DNA of 64,000 nt, taken from Epiperipatus broadwayi. Its lineage: Eukaryota > Onychophora > Udeonychophora > Euonychophora > Peripatidae. Position 1 is the first letter of the stretch; each line of letters starts with the position of its first letter. Below, in pieces: positions 12,770-24,060 of this stretch. The position numbers were made by a program, and so were the translations under genes. The stretch spans positions 126,001 through 190,000 of the forward strand of contig JAQFVV010000205.1 in assembly GCA_028023455.1 (NCBI GenBank), read 5' to 3'. Below the pieces are notes generated by a model. That model did not search any database and was not told where the DNA came from. It saw only the letters and a list, made by a program, of their open reading frames with translations.

Positions 12770-13850
12770 GATCAAATTTATGGAATTCAACCAGCAGGTC
12801 GCTAGTTGAAAATACTAACAAGCTGCTAATATTATATATTCTGAATAATAAATGCATTGCTAAGTTTTAAAACCTTTTTGTGTATTATTTCCAAAATAAT
12901 ATAATGAGTGTACAGATACCTTAGATCGAATCTGGGGCCCTGGACACTTCACATTTCTTTAGAATGTCTCATAAAAGATGGGGTCTATTTCTTCCAAGAA
13001 AAGCATTCTCACATTCATCATAAAACATCCTTTTAGAAAGTATTGCAATGTTAATTCACTTTTTATGCTCATCTAATAAAGATGTGACTTTACAATAGAA
13101 GACTTTAAAATATCACATCCAGAAAGTCGAAGAACCCATATTATTTTTATAATCATGCCCATTGTATTTTTAAAATTTTAGAGAGCATTCTTAAATGCAG
13201 AGTAACATAATACACAACTTACCTTCCCATAATTCCAACTCATATTCTGATTATCTTAGTTCTTTTAGATATAGAAGATAATTGAAATATCAGTTGAAAT
13301 TATAAAAAAACAAGATATTATATATTTATTTTGATTTATGCTGCTTTAGCAGAAAAATCAGTGATAGGGGATTTATAATTGAATTTTGTTTACTGATGGA
13401 ATTTGTAAATTCCATTTATTTATTTAGTTATGACGAAATTATCTGAAAACTCCAGAGGATTGAGTTTCAGTACAGCGTTGGCAAAGGTTAATTATATTTT
13501 CAAATCTTAATAATTAACATCAATAAATTTATTAATAATCATTAATAATGTACAATGAATAGTTGGTATTAGAAATAAATATTTTTATTCTAACAAATTA
13601 AAATATACATATAAAAAAAACACATTATGAACTAATTAATTGGAAAGATGACACACCCGCTAATCCAGATATGAATCAATTAATAAAAAACAACAGTTCA
13701 ACAATTATAGTTCTTAGGTAAACAAGAGTCTCTTGATAATAGAATTTAAAGACTTTATCGGAATTATTTTAAGCTTATTTTAAGAATTGTTTGCAAACTT
13801 TATGTCTCAATCGGGAAAAGTTACTCTTAACTACCGTTAAGTTGGTGTAG
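12770..13850. other. AT-rich stretch without a recognised gene
   Basis: Nothing identifiable is seen. There are no long repeats shared with the rest of the window and no credible exon. Confidence 0.4.
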
Positions 13851-14105
13851 GTTTATGGGATTCCGAGGTCGTAAGAATTTCCATTGGTCTCTCCTGCCAG
13901 CGTCTTCCATTATTGTTCCATTCTATAGCTGGAGAAAAGGCACAGTTGTAGTGACCCTTTCATTGCAAAAAGCGATCTTCACAAGGCCCATTTCCATGCT
14001 TGCATGATAGCTTGGTACAGCAAGTGGCGTACCTGTGCAGATGTATATTACTGCCACAGGTTATGCTCGTGGAAACATCCAACTCTCAGACACGTAACTA
14101 GAAGG
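13850..14105 (-). other. GC-richer, Cys-rich coding-like block, unknown
   Basis: The block is much richer in GC than its neighbours. Read on the minus strand, one frame gives a Cys-rich stretch containing CKHGNGPCEDRF and then GHYNCAFSP, vaguely like the spacing of an EGF-type module. An in-frame stop lies between them and no clean splice sites were found. It could be a decayed exon or part of an unrecognised repeat; I cannot name a family. Confidence 0.25.
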
Positions 14106-15925
14106 TAAAGAGAAAATCTAGATCGAAGTTGTCTTCCTCTTTTTATATTTCAATTCTGTTTTTGAAACTTCTGTGCATCCTTTTGTCCTTTTATCAGCAT
14201 ATAAGATAATAATCTTGTACACTCTCTCTTAAATTTAAGTTACAAAGTCCTCCTTTCACAAAGTCCCTCTGCTATCTTTAATTAGCTAAAATATTTTTCT
14301 TTTAGCTTATCTGGATTAGTCATTTGTGTGTCTTTTGTTCTTTCCAATTTTTACCTTAATTTTTAATTAGATATCAAAAAACATATGGTTGAAAATTTTA
14401 CTTTCATTGTACGTTTTTTTAAAAAAATAGATTATACAAACTAAAAATTTAATTGCATCATTTTTATAAGAACGCTAAATTTCCTTTTTCTTTTTTCTTT
14501 TAGCTTTTAAATATCTTACCGGATGCCAATACATTTGTACTGTATAAACAAAAGGTACAATATGTTATGTGTGATTATATAATATAGTGCATGTATTTAG
14601 TTATAACTTATCATACCCTCCATGAAGGATTTTACAGCTGAAAAACCCATTTACTTATTGCTATTTCATGAAATTATTATTACTATTATATTGTTTTGTT
14701 CTCCCCAAAAATAATATCATTACAAGTAAATATAACTGATAATGGGAAAAGCTCTGAAGAAGATCATTAGCAGTGGAAACTGTTAGCTATTTTTAAAATT
14801 TTGGAATAATGAAATATATTTACATTGTATCAAGTCATTATGTAAAGTGCATAGAAGAGCATATTTATTATTGTGTATATTCATATCATTATGATGAATA
14901 AGTTATATATAGCAATATGATATCATCCAGAAAAGCAGTGACATTTTTTATTAATGAAAATGTGAAGTTAAAATTAATAAAATTGGAAAAATGTTCAAAT
15001 GTTAAGATAAGTAATAATATTTTTATGAATCAAAATGCTTTAAGCCATAAAAATGGTAAAGTTGAAACACCCATTACATATTTCATTATAAAACATAGAT
15101 CTTTATCTATCCTCTATCAATATTAGGGCATATATATTTCTCCCTCACAACTTTATGGCATAGGCATTTCACAATCCCTATCCACTACAAAGTATAGGCC
15201 CATCTATTTAATGTAGAATATAAGTCCTTCTACTTTATCCCTGTAGAACAGAGACCTTTTTATTAGCCCATTCTCTATCTACTGCAGGATATGTCTTTCT
15301 AACTTGCAACAGAATGGTTCAAAAAGGGCATTACTTACTGATTTTCTAACTGACAGGTGGTGAAGGTTTTAGACATTTTCATTTTTGTTTACTTCTAAAT
15401 TAAAATAGTTAAACACCCAGTTATCAACCATATTAGACGGCCATTTAGACGCTACTATTAACCACATCCTCTTCCTATGAAAAAAATGAGTATCTATTTT
15501 CTTCTTAAGTTGGAATCGATTAATAAAATCATTTGTTAAGAAAAATTTAAGATAAATGCGTAAAATAATTTTTTTCTCTCATTATTATGATTTATTATAT
15601 AATTAATTTCAAACATCTGACAAAATCACACCTCCCGTCTTTATGAGGAATGTAAAAAGTTTATAAAAAACTAATTAGAAGTTGATAACATTTAATTTAT
15701 ATTTGATTCCTGATAAGATAAGGTATACAGTATTAAATGTTATCTAATATTTACAAATGGGGGGGGGGGATAAATAGTTGTTTTTTTTTTTTTGTTAAAA
15801 TCTACTGAAGAATATATTCGTTTTTATAAGCTATATCAATGAAATGTTTAATATTTTGTTTGATATTGATTATACATTCTAATACTGCGTTAAATCATAG
15901 ATCCTTGCAATCGTAGACTCTACAT
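14106..15925. other. AT-rich stretch without a recognised gene
   Basis: Contains a poly-G run of about nine at 15761-15770 and poly-T runs. A motif CTCTGAAGAAGATCATTAGC followed by GGAAAC at about 14750-14778 recalls the Penelope-type hairpin arms but has no partner arm. No gene is recognised. Confidence 0.4.
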
Positions 15926-16207
15926 AAAATCAATAACGTTGCATATGTATTCGGTGAAATATTAAGCCATAAAATACTTTATATAAACCCTCTATTAAAG
16001 ATATGAAGTTTATTTCGCTTCGATGACAGTAATAGATTAAATTGAACGCTAATATGCAACTGAAAAGTTTTTTCTTTCCATTTAAAGTAACAAAATAAGA
16101 CTGAGCGGTTTCGAGAGTTACAATACTCTCATAATTCATAGCTGGGGGAAATTGGGAAGTGATGGAAAGAGAATATGTGTAAGTACATATATTATTGCGG
16201 AAATTCA

Positions 16208-16393
16208 TCAGAGAGCCCACTTTATGGAGAGAGGAAAGAATGAATCTTTGCGATTAATATCATGAGTAGAATTGACTATGTAGCATACTTCCCTAATTTT
16301 TCGCTTTGAGACGTCTTTCTCAGTGTACTGAATAGCTGCTGAAGTCAGAGTGAACAAATGCCCAGTAAATTTCCGAATGCTCAAAAAAAACAA
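16208..16393 (-). pseudogene. Possible Penelope-like or LINE C-terminal fragment
   Basis: The minus-strand frame contains TGHLFTLTSAA, then KRKIREVCYI and DINRKDSFFPLS. The order TGH, then a basic (R)KIRE(A/V) helix, then (D/S)INR(D/K), is what I know from C-terminal GIY-YIG regions of Penelope-like elements. The catalytic N-terminal half of such a domain is not visible upstream. The frame at 15930-16220 on the same strand is of unknown nature. The assignment rests on a short pattern and is tentative. Confidence 0.35.
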
Positions 16394-16534
16394 ACAAAAA
16401 AAACAGCTGCAATCTGACTTTGTAGGAATCCTCTTTTTGGAAAGATAGTATATCGTTATAGTACTGATATAAGTACATCAACAAAAGTATTATATATAGA
16501 ACTGTTATTTCCCTAAAAATAATGTATAAAGGTG

Positions 16535-16670
16535 ATTGAGAGAGAGAAATAGGTAGGTATATATGTGGGTAAATGGCTGGGTGGGTAGTTAGTATATGGT
16601 TGGATGGATAAGTAGATAAGTGGGTAGCTGAGTTGATTGATAGATGGTTGAATAGATAGACAAATAAATA
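16535..16670. repeat. Degenerate GGTAGATA/GGATGGATA-type simple repeat
   Basis: Irregular G-rich tetranucleotide-like units (GGTAGG, GGTGGG, GGATGGATA, GATAGATGG) run through this stretch. No coding value. Confidence 0.8.
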
Positions 16671-16699
16671 GATTTAGAGGTGCTTTTGGGGCTTATACA

Positions 16700-17515
16700 G
16701 AGCTTACATTCACAGGTAAGATAAAATGTTATTAATCTTAAGCTTAGTAGTGAATGTTGTTTTGTCATAACATCTTTCCAGTACAACAATCACATGATAT
16801 GAATCCTCTCTTTGGAAAACTAGCTCCACTAATTGAGATTGCAGTGCAAATACATTACATATGCTTTTCTTATTCCTAACATATTTTTTTGATAAATACT
16901 ATATTTCTTTTTGGAAAAAAAGTTTCTATGCTAAATTTTTGAGTACTCAATTAAATATTACCATAAGAAATATTACTGATACATTCAAATTTATTTATTT
17001 TCAATATTGTTCTACCAGATATCAGAAGTTGCTTCATAAAAAATGTAATAAGAGTTGTTAAGCATATTGAACTTTTCAATATCTCAAGATATGGTTTGAT
17101 CCCCTAAGACTTATTTCAAATCAAGATTTCCCTTTTTAAGATGTTTAAGCAAAAATCTGCAATCAAAGTACTATGTGGAAAAAATTGAATTCTTATGATA
17201 TTCCAAACAAATTTCTTTTTTCAGATCCATAATGAAGCCAATTGGATTTGATCTTTCTAAAATACAACTACAGTTTCATCAACAAATTCAGGATAACACG
17301 TGGCCATTCATCTGTTTCATAAATAAAATTTATCAGCCAAAGATCTATGTAAGTGTGAGCAAACACAAACTCTAAACCCCACAGGTAACAATTGACATAT
17401 CTATGGCTGCAGAGACAGAATTGAAAGATTAAATAAGCCATTGGTGATCTATTTCATTGTATCTGCAGAATATTTCATATTTTATCAATGTCTTTCATTT
17501 TAAGTATAATAATAA
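16700..17515. other. AT-rich stretch without a recognised gene
   Basis: The open frame at 16861-17061 has no recognisable motif and AT-driven composition. Nothing else is identified. Confidence 0.4.
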
Positions 17516-17520
17516 TGATA

Positions 17521-17846
17521 AACTCTTCATACAGTAGTGTCATCTGGTGCAAATTATAATAAATAAATGCAAGAAAGTTTAGACATAAATGCCTATCTAG
17601 TGACTATTCATCCAGTATCTCCAGACTAGTTTCTAGCTTATGACTTTTCAGTGAAGAGGCTTGTATATGAGAGGATTGCACCTAGATTTTAAGACTTAAT
17701 GCAAGCCTCCACTGATGAAAGCCACAAGATAGAAACTAGTCTGGGGATATTGGATGAGTAGGCACTAGATAGAGATTTTATGCACAACCCTTGAATCCAT
17801 TGATTACTATGGCTTACACTAGATGGCACTACTGTATGGAGGGTTT
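17521..17846. repeat. FB1 foldback, copy b, with the best-preserved hammerhead-like core
   Basis: The left arm begins AACTCTTCATACAGTAGTG and the right arm ends with the complement (CACTACTGTATGGAGGGTTT). The arms run through CATAAAT(C)CCTATCTAGTG, ATCCAGTATCTCCAGACTAG and their complements. The right arm contains CTGATGA (17712-17718), GAAA (17732-17735) and GTC (17739-17741). Flanking pieces CTCCA (17707-17711) and TGGGG (17742-17746) can pair. The left arm holds the inverse copy with a damaged first box. Its right end joins LINE-X coding sequence directly. Confidence 0.8.
17707..17746 (+). ncRNA. Candidate hammerhead-ribozyme-like motif
   Basis: What is seen: CTGATGA, a weak stem (AAGC/G-TA around CACAA), GAAAC, a two-nucleotide loop, then GTC, with CTCCA and TGGGG forming five pairs (one G-U) as helix I. 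This is the box order of a type I hammerhead with a minimal helix III. Against it, positions 10.1 and 11.1 would be an A-A mismatch where a G-C pair is normally conserved, and helix II is short and mutated in this copy (the likely ancestral form is AGC/GCT). Activity is therefore uncertain; it may be a decayed or dimer-dependent ribozyme. Confidence 0.45.
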
Positions 17847-18240
17847 CCTTAGCAACAAGAGAATATACATGTAAATGGAAAACTATGCATGATTTAGTGT
17901 GCAAATTGTGTAAGGAAGATATAGAAAATATTAGGCATCTGTTGATTGAATGTAAATGCTTGAAAGCAGAAAGGGTACAGATAAAGAAGTTATGGGAGAA
18001 TAGACATGAACAAAGTGACTATACAGAAAGTGAGTTATTAGTTTTTATGTTGGGTTTGCAAAGAGATAAGGGAGATTTAGATATAAAGGTCATAGAGTTG
18101 ACAAAGATTACGTTGTGGAAATGGGATGGGGCAAAATATGGGAAGACTTAAGAGTGGGAATGGAAAATAAAGTGGCTAACAGGTTTATCTGGGCATAATT
18201 GCTGAGATATTCTTGACTTCGTTTAAAGAAAAGCCAAATA
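17847..18240 (+). pseudogene. LINE-X C-terminal zinc-knuckle region, copy 1
   Basis: The open frame at about 17850-18150 gives LATREYTCKWK, then CKLCKEDIENIRHLLIECK, a Cys-x2-Cys...His-x4-Cys pattern typical of the C-terminal zinc-binding segment of some non-LTR retrotransposon reverse transcriptases. It then reads ESELLVFMLGLQRDKGDL and ends WKWDGAKYGKT before the stop. The methionine at 17885 is internal, not a real start. No reverse transcriptase core is attached; upstream sequence is the FB1 arm. The 3' untranslated part contains ATTCTTGACTTCGTTTAA, as in copy 3. Confidence 0.7.
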
Positions 18241-18700
18241 CATTGCATCACATTGCATTAATTAATTAATTAATTAATGCAGTATGCAAAAGATTTGGAT
18301 AAAAAATTTGATACTCATCTTTTAGCTAAAGATGCCAATCTATGGCATCGTTTTCATGACAAAACACTTAAAAATGCTGTTTCCGTGGCCGACACATTCG
18401 AACCCGTGTTTTCTATAATACAACTTTTTTGTTGTGCTACAGAATGCAGGCTGCTATGTCATGTCACAGTACAGCATGTATGTCGCATAGCAGCAAATAC
18501 ATTTTCCGAATTCGCACAATTTATAAAATAATTACGGCTTGATGAGAGAGTTTGTATTTGAATTGTATTGAAATGTTGTTTTCATTGGATTTTTTTTTAT
18601 TTTAAACTATTGAAATATTCAGATTTTTTAAAACCCTAATTATAAGACTTTTTACAATGTACTGTATTGAACTTTTATTTGGGAAAATGTTAAATATCTA
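18241..18700 (+). other. Unit A internal segment with open frame, unknown
   Basis: After ATTAATTAATTAATTAAT a frame at 18277-18531 stays open and includes paired cysteines (FCCATECRLLC). The duplicate at about 19800-20052 carries the same downstream part but loses the beginning of the frame, so selection on a protein is doubtful. Family unknown. Confidence 0.3.
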
Positions 18701-19018
18701 TGTTTTTATTGAGTTGCAATTAGGTAACGTGTCAAGTAATGTACTGTTAGTAACATTCCACAAGACAAAGAAGATTCTACCATCTGCATATTTTTGAGGT
18801 AAAAAAGAGGTACGAAAAAAATATCCAGTAAGAAAAGTCCAAATATACAGTTTTTTTTGTAAATTTAATAAAAAGCAAATATTATAAACATGTTTAATAA
18901 GTAAAGAAGACATTTGTATGTGTTTGTTGTTGTTTAAAAATTTTTGAGTTTCTTTCTTCTGTCCGAGTACGATTACGATTTTGAATTTTTTTATTTTAGC
19001 ATTACAAACAAACAGAAC

Positions 19019-19152
19019 ACTAACACTAAAACTAACCATAACACTAAAACTAACCCTAAACCTAACCCTAAACTAACTTTAAAACTAACCCTAAAACTAA
19101 CTCTAAACCTAAACCTAAACTAACCCTAAAACTAACCCTAAATCTAACCGTA
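19019..19152. repeat. Interstitial degenerate telomeric repeat (CCCTAA type), unit A
   Basis: Irregular CTAACCCTAA, CCTAAACCTAA and AAACTAACCCTAA units, more than ten in a row. These are the C-strand of a TTAGGG-like telomeric repeat mixed with variant units. They end unit A just before its junction with unit B. Confidence 0.85.
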
Positions 19153-19340
19153 ACAACTTTTACTTTTATTACGATTATTATTTTTTAGTTAAACAATGCA
19201 AGCCTCCACTGATGAAAGTCACAAGTTAGAAACTAGTCTGGGGATATTGGATGAGTAGGCACTAGATAGAGATTTTATGCACAAACCTTGTATCCATTGA
19301 TTACTATGGCTTGCACTAGATGGCACTACTGTATGGAGGG

Positions 19341-19750
19341 TTTCCTTAGCAACAAGAGAATATATATGTAAATGGAAAACTATGCATGATTTAGTGTGCA
19401 AATTGTGTAAGGAAGGTATAGAAAATATTAGGTATCTGTTGATTGAATGTAAATGCTTGAAAGCAGAAAGGGTACAGATAAAGAAGTTATGGGAGAATAG
19501 ACATGAACAAAGTGACTATACAGAAAGTGAGTTATTAGTTTTTATGTTGGGTTTGCAAAGAGATAAGGGGGATTTAGATATAAAGGCCATAGAGTTGACA
19601 AAGATTATGTTGTGGAAATGGGATGGGGCAAAATATGGAAAGACTTAAGAGTAGGGAATGGAAAATAAAGTGGCTAACGGGTTTATCTGGGCATAATTGC
19701 TGAGATATTCTTGACTTCGTTTAAAGAAAAACCAAATACATCGCATCACA
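19341..19750 (+). pseudogene. LINE-X C-terminal zinc-knuckle region, copy 2
   Basis: Duplicate of 17847-18240. The frame at 19382-19648 reads CKLCKEGIENIRYLLIECK, so the histidine of the Cys-Cys-His-Cys pattern is replaced by Tyr. This is consistent with no constraint. The same FVFMLGLQRD-like and WKWDGAKYGKT parts follow. Confidence 0.7.
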
Positions 19751-20514
19751 TTAATTCATTAATTAATTAATCACATTAATTAAATAATTAATTAATTAAT
19801 GCGGTATGCAAATGATTTGGATAAAGAATTTGGTACTCATCTTTTAGCTAAAGATGCCGCTCTATGGCGCGGTTTTCGTGCCAAACACATAAAAATGCTG
19901 TTTCCATGGCCGGTACGTTCGAACCCACATTTTCTATAATACAACTTTTTTGTTGTGCTACAGAATGCAGGCTGCTATGTCATGTCACAGTACAGCATGT
20001 ATGTCGCATAGCAGCAAATACATTTTCTGAATTCGCACAATTTATAAAATAATTACGACTTGATGAGAGAGTTTGTATTTGAATTGTATTGAAATGTTGT
20101 TTTCATTGAATTTTTTATTATTTTAAACTATTGAAATGTTCAGATTTTTTAAAACAATAATTATAAGACTTTTTGGGAAAATGTTAAATATCTATGTTTT
20201 TATTGAGTTGCAATTAGGTAACGTGTCAAGTAACGTACTGTTAGTAACATTCCATGAGACAAAGAAGATTCTACCGTCTGTATATTTTTGAAGTAAAAAA
20301 GAGCAGTACGAAAAAAATATCCAGTAAGAAAAGTCCAAATATATAGGTTTTTTTTGTAAATTTAATAAAAAGCATATATTTTAAACCTGTTTAATAAGTA
20401 AAGAAGACATTTGTATGTGTTTGTTGTTGTTTAAAAAAGTTTGAGTTTCTTTCTTCTGTCCAAATACAGTTAGGATTTTGAATTTTTTTATTTTAGCATT
20501 ACAAACAAACAGAA

Positions 20515-20580
20515 CACTAACACCAAAACTAACCCTAACACTAAAACTAACCCTAAACTAACCCTAAATCTAACCGTAAC
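20515..20580. repeat. Interstitial degenerate telomeric repeat, unit B
   Basis: CTAACACTAAAACTAACCCT-like units, fewer than in unit A, followed by the same TTTACTTTTATTA(C/T)GATTATT sequence. Confidence 0.8.
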
Positions 20581-20620
20581 AACTTTTACTTTTATTATGA
20601 TTATTATTTTTTAGTTAAAC

Positions 20621-20930
20621 AACAACAAAAAAAGTAAAAAAATATCCGATAGAAAATTGATAAAAAAAAGCCGTAACACAATTTAAAAAGTATACAATAT
20701 AAAAAACATGAATCAAATTGTAATTTGTTGATTTTATTTTACATTTATTATTATAATTTAAATTGTATACGTTAATAAAAAATAATATTTAAAAAAGACG
20801 ATTTTGTTTTGTTTTTATTTTCGCATTACAAAAAAGCACAGAAAAATTATTAAAATCAACGGCCTGTGAATGTTCATATGTTATAGTTTTAGCATGAAAT
20901 GGCACCATACAACGACATCTTTAGCTATAA
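20621..20930. other. AT-rich stretch without a recognised gene
   Basis: Follows the tandem duplication. Contains motifs related to the end of the units (AAAAAATATCC, ATTACAAA) but no identifiable feature. Confidence 0.4.
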
Positions 20931-20944
20931 GACAAGCACCAAGA

Positions 20945-21600
20945 ATTTATATCAGTATATTTGTACAAAAGATGGGATGATTGTGTTAAGAGGATTGTTG
21001 AGTGTTATAGTAGTAAGAAATGGGATAAAAGAATAGATTTATTAATAAAGAATAGGGAGTTAGAGAGATGGAGAAATAGTATGGAAAGTAAAAAGAGCTT
21101 AAATATATATAGAAATAAACAGAATATTAGGTGTGAGTTAATATATGATAATAGTAAGGAAAGTAGTTTATTGTTTAATTGCTCGAACGGAATCTTTAGC
21201 TATAAGAGAATATACATGAAAATAGAAAAATATGGGTGATTTATTTTATAAATTATGTAAGGAAGGAATAAAAAATATTAGGCATTTGTTACTTGAATGT
21301 AAATAACAGAAAGGGTATATATAATGAAGTTATGGAAGAATAAATATGAAAAAAGTGATTATACAGAAAGTGGATTATTGGTTTTTATGTTGGCTTTGGG
21401 AAAAGATAAGGGGGATTGAGATATAAAAGCCATAGAGTTTATAAATATTATGTTGTGGAAATGGGATGGAACAGAATATGGGAAAACTTAAACTGGGAAA
21501 TGTAAAATAAAGTAGCTAACATGTTTCTCTGGGTATAATTGCTGAGAGATTCTTGACTTCGTTTAAGAAGAAGCTACAGTACATCACATCACATCATTTT
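20945..21600 (+). pseudogene. LINE-X C-terminal region, copy 3 (longer)
   Basis: The frame at 20961-21239 gives YKRWDDCVKRIVECY, KKWDKRIDLLIKNRELERW and then KRIYMKIEKYG. A frameshift follows, and the zinc-knuckle segment continues as KLCKEGIKNIRHLLLECK. It extends 5' of copies 1 and 2 and so shows part of the LINE upstream of the knuckle. The 3' end at about 21560-21596 is TTCGTTTAAGAAGAAG, then ACAGTACATCACATCACATC, apparently the element's natural (ACATC)n tail. Several stops and frameshifts make it dead. The clade cannot be stated without the reverse transcriptase core. Confidence 0.65.
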
Positions 21601-22500
21601 GCAGCACATGTAAGCATAGAAAATAGTGAGCATGTGATGTTTAGTAATGCAAAAATTTTCTAAGTTATTTTGCCACTGCATTTTCATTAGCATTTACAAT
21701 TTTTTGGCATCAGGTTGAGCATGTTTCTTATTCTTTTTTCTCCACATCCTAAAATTCGTTTTATCTCAGTTTTAATAAGCACCTTAGAGTGCTCATTCAC
21801 ATCTCTGAGTCAGTTTAATCAAATTTGATTGCATCTCTTTTCTTCTGCATTATATGGTTTGCAACTAGTATTACTAATTTGCTACCCTCCCCATTCTACA
21901 TTCAGCAGGCATTTTTAATTCTGCTAATTTGCATACAGTTAGACAATTTGTTATGCAAATTAGAATATCTATATAACTTGCAGTTTGCTTAATTCTACTT
22001 TTCTGCATATAATTTCTAGAGTGACACAACACTGCCTGTATTAACCAGCTTTGCACACCCACATATCTTTATTTAACACATAAACCAGTCAGTAAATAGT
22101 ATTATTAAAAAAAATCTATATGCTAAAATTTAATAAACACACTCAGATTACACATATTAGTATCTTTGACACAAGAAGCTTTAGTTACTTAGCAACAGTT
22201 TAACAATTAGGTCATATGATTCTACTTTTTTAACATAATGAGATGAAAGTAGTCCCATGGCAGACAACATAGTAGTGTGTGTGAATGCACATACGTATAT
22301 AAACTTTAAAAGAAATAGAAATGAACACAAACAAAATTTACTATAGATATTTAAAATATATATACTCACATAAGGAAATAATGATTAAATAATAATTTTG
22401 ATATTTAAAGTCCTATAAATTAATTAAAATCAAATGCAGTAAAAAAATGGGTGAAGTTATTCAATACAGGTATGTTTATGAAACTTATTTGACTTTCCTG
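21601..22500. other. AT-rich stretch without a recognised gene
   Basis: Minus-strand frames at 21874-22062 and 22181-22369 show no motif. Nothing else is identified. Confidence 0.4.
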
Positions 22501-22539
22501 ATTGCAACAAAAATGTAAATGGTTTTTGAAAAACTACAT

Positions 22540-22995
22540 CCTTTTATGTACATTTTTAAAATGTAGTTTGAGCTTAAATGAAAGAATAAAGGTGCATAAA
22601 AGTAGGGTTAGAAATAAATATCTTAGTTCTGCTTTATGTATTCATAAAAAAGATACAGGACACTCTATTAATTTTGATGAAGCTAAGGTTGTCTTTTCTG
22701 AGAGAAATAAAATAAAAAGAAGAATTAAAGAATGTTTATTAATACAAATTTATGATTCTGAAGCAGTTAAGTTATTTAAAAGTTCTTTTAATATTAAGGG
22801 TGTATGGAAGGTGAGTGGAATTGTGGGTAATGTTTAGTATAAATATATTATTATTTTGTAGTATGTTTACATTTGAAAAGTCTGCTTGTAGCAGTGAAAT
22901 CATTGGTTGTGTTTTAGAGTTTATTATTTGGCTAGTCTGGTTGAGTTGTGAATTTGGGGTAATTTTGATTATAAACTATTTATTTTAAAAAAGGT
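22540..22995 (+). pseudogene. Penelope-like element GIY-YIG endonuclease fragment
   Basis: The frame at 22502-22837 contains NERIKVHKSRVRNKYLSSAL, HKKDTGHSINFDEAKVVFSE and NKIKRRIKECLLIQ. This is the C-terminal half of the GIY-YIG nuclease found at the end of Penelope-like retroelements (basic Arg helix, His-x-Lys, TGHSI, then the RRIKE helix). The N-terminal GIY...YIG strands and the whole reverse transcriptase are missing. The start codon of the frame is not a real start. The 3' untranslated part to about 22995 is shared with 49140-49490. Confidence 0.7.
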
Positions 22996-23640
22996 TTTTA
23001 ATGAACTAATTAGTTTTAAGGTCTCAGAAATGTTTTATTTACACATATCACTAATTTCTAATCTACACTTGATTAATCTTTCCTATATATGTATGTATTT
23101 GAATATAGTTAATGATAAAATCTCATTACAGTAAATATAAATTCTGTTAATAATTGTTTATAATAGATGTTTATATATTCACACAACACCTATAATATGC
23201 AATATATTCCAATAACATGTGACTGGTTATTTTTACTAACTTCCTGCTGCACAAAATGAAAAAGTGCATTTTGTATCTTCATAGATCATATTTAATGCTT
23301 TCTCTCTGTTATGATATAATCTTAAAAACCACTTGAAAGCATTTTGGTTATCACAGATTCATTGTCATACACAGTTTGAATCATTCAAATACTTCAGTAG
23401 CAATTTGGCTCAAATTAAGGCAAAACTTAGTGTTAGTACCTTGTTCCAACATGGGTTAAGGCACTAACACACTCTCATTTTATATTGTAAGTCATGATTC
23501 AGACACAATAGGAACTTAAAATTTTTGTGATGAATAGTTAAATTATGTTGCTATGTAGTACATGCATTCATTCAGAGATAGCATTGCTGACAGCTTAGAT
23601 AAAAAAATATTTACCAGCCTTATTTTCATTAGTGCATAAT
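22996..23640. other. AT-rich stretch without a recognised gene
   Basis: No exon, repeat family or structural RNA is recognised. Confidence 0.4.
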
Positions 23641-23684
23641 ATATATTTAAATTAGGCTTTATGATACAAAAAAATAAAACATGT

Positions 23685-23755
23685 GTTTGCTATGCTTATG
23701 ATGTAGGTTCAAATCCTATCTGAATAAATAATTTAAAAAAAAAGATTTAATATTT
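23685..23755 (+). repeat. tRNA-like SINE remnant
   Basis: GTAGGTTCAAATCCTATCT at about 23704-23722 is a good tRNA T-arm with B box, followed shortly by a poly(A) run. The D-arm and A box are not convincing, so this is at most a 5'-truncated tRNA-derived SINE. Confidence 0.35.
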
Positions 23756-24060
23756 TCCTTACAGGTAGTTTAGATAACTATTCAATATTGGTCAGTAAAT
23801 GGATATCCAGCTAATCTTAGCTAAAAATATAAAACATAGATGAAAACTGTCAAATCTTCATCATAGAGCCAACCTAATGAGTATTATTTTCTATTTAACT
23901 ATTATATGAAAAACTTTTGGAAAGATCTTTGCTCAGATGTGGGTCATATAAAGACACTTTTTATGATTTACCGACATAAAATAATTGTGAACCAATAAAT
24001 ATTAAATCACATTACAGTTTATGCAAAGAAATATAAATTAAAAAAAAACAAACAACTTAC

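Larger units (their letters stand above)
17698..19194 (+). repeat. Tandem duplication, unit A
   Basis: About 1497 bp, directly followed by unit B (19195-20620). It runs from AATGCAAGCCTCCACTGATG in the FB1 right arm through the LINE-X C-terminus, an ATTA/TTAA run, a unique 0.8-kb part, degenerate telomeric repeats (about 19019-19150) and TTTTTTAGTTAAAC. The two units are highly similar throughout. Confidence 0.9.
19195..20620 (+). repeat. Tandem duplication, unit B
   Basis: Direct copy of unit A, about 1426 bp, shorter mainly because its telomeric block (about 20515-20580) has fewer units. It starts exactly at the AATGCAAGCCTCCACTGATG point and ends at TTTTTTAGTTAAAC. It includes an FB1 right arm (19195-19340) with CTGATGA at 19209-19215 and GAAA at 19229-19232. 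Confidence 0.9.

Noticed and set aside
18277-18531. Conserved small Cys-containing protein
   Set aside because: The duplicate at about 19800-20052 has lost the start and frame in its first part, so there is no sign of selection; similarity comes from recent duplication.
19019-19152. Chromosome end
   Set aside because: The telomeric units are degenerate, internal to a tandem duplication and followed by more than 40 kb of ordinary sequence.
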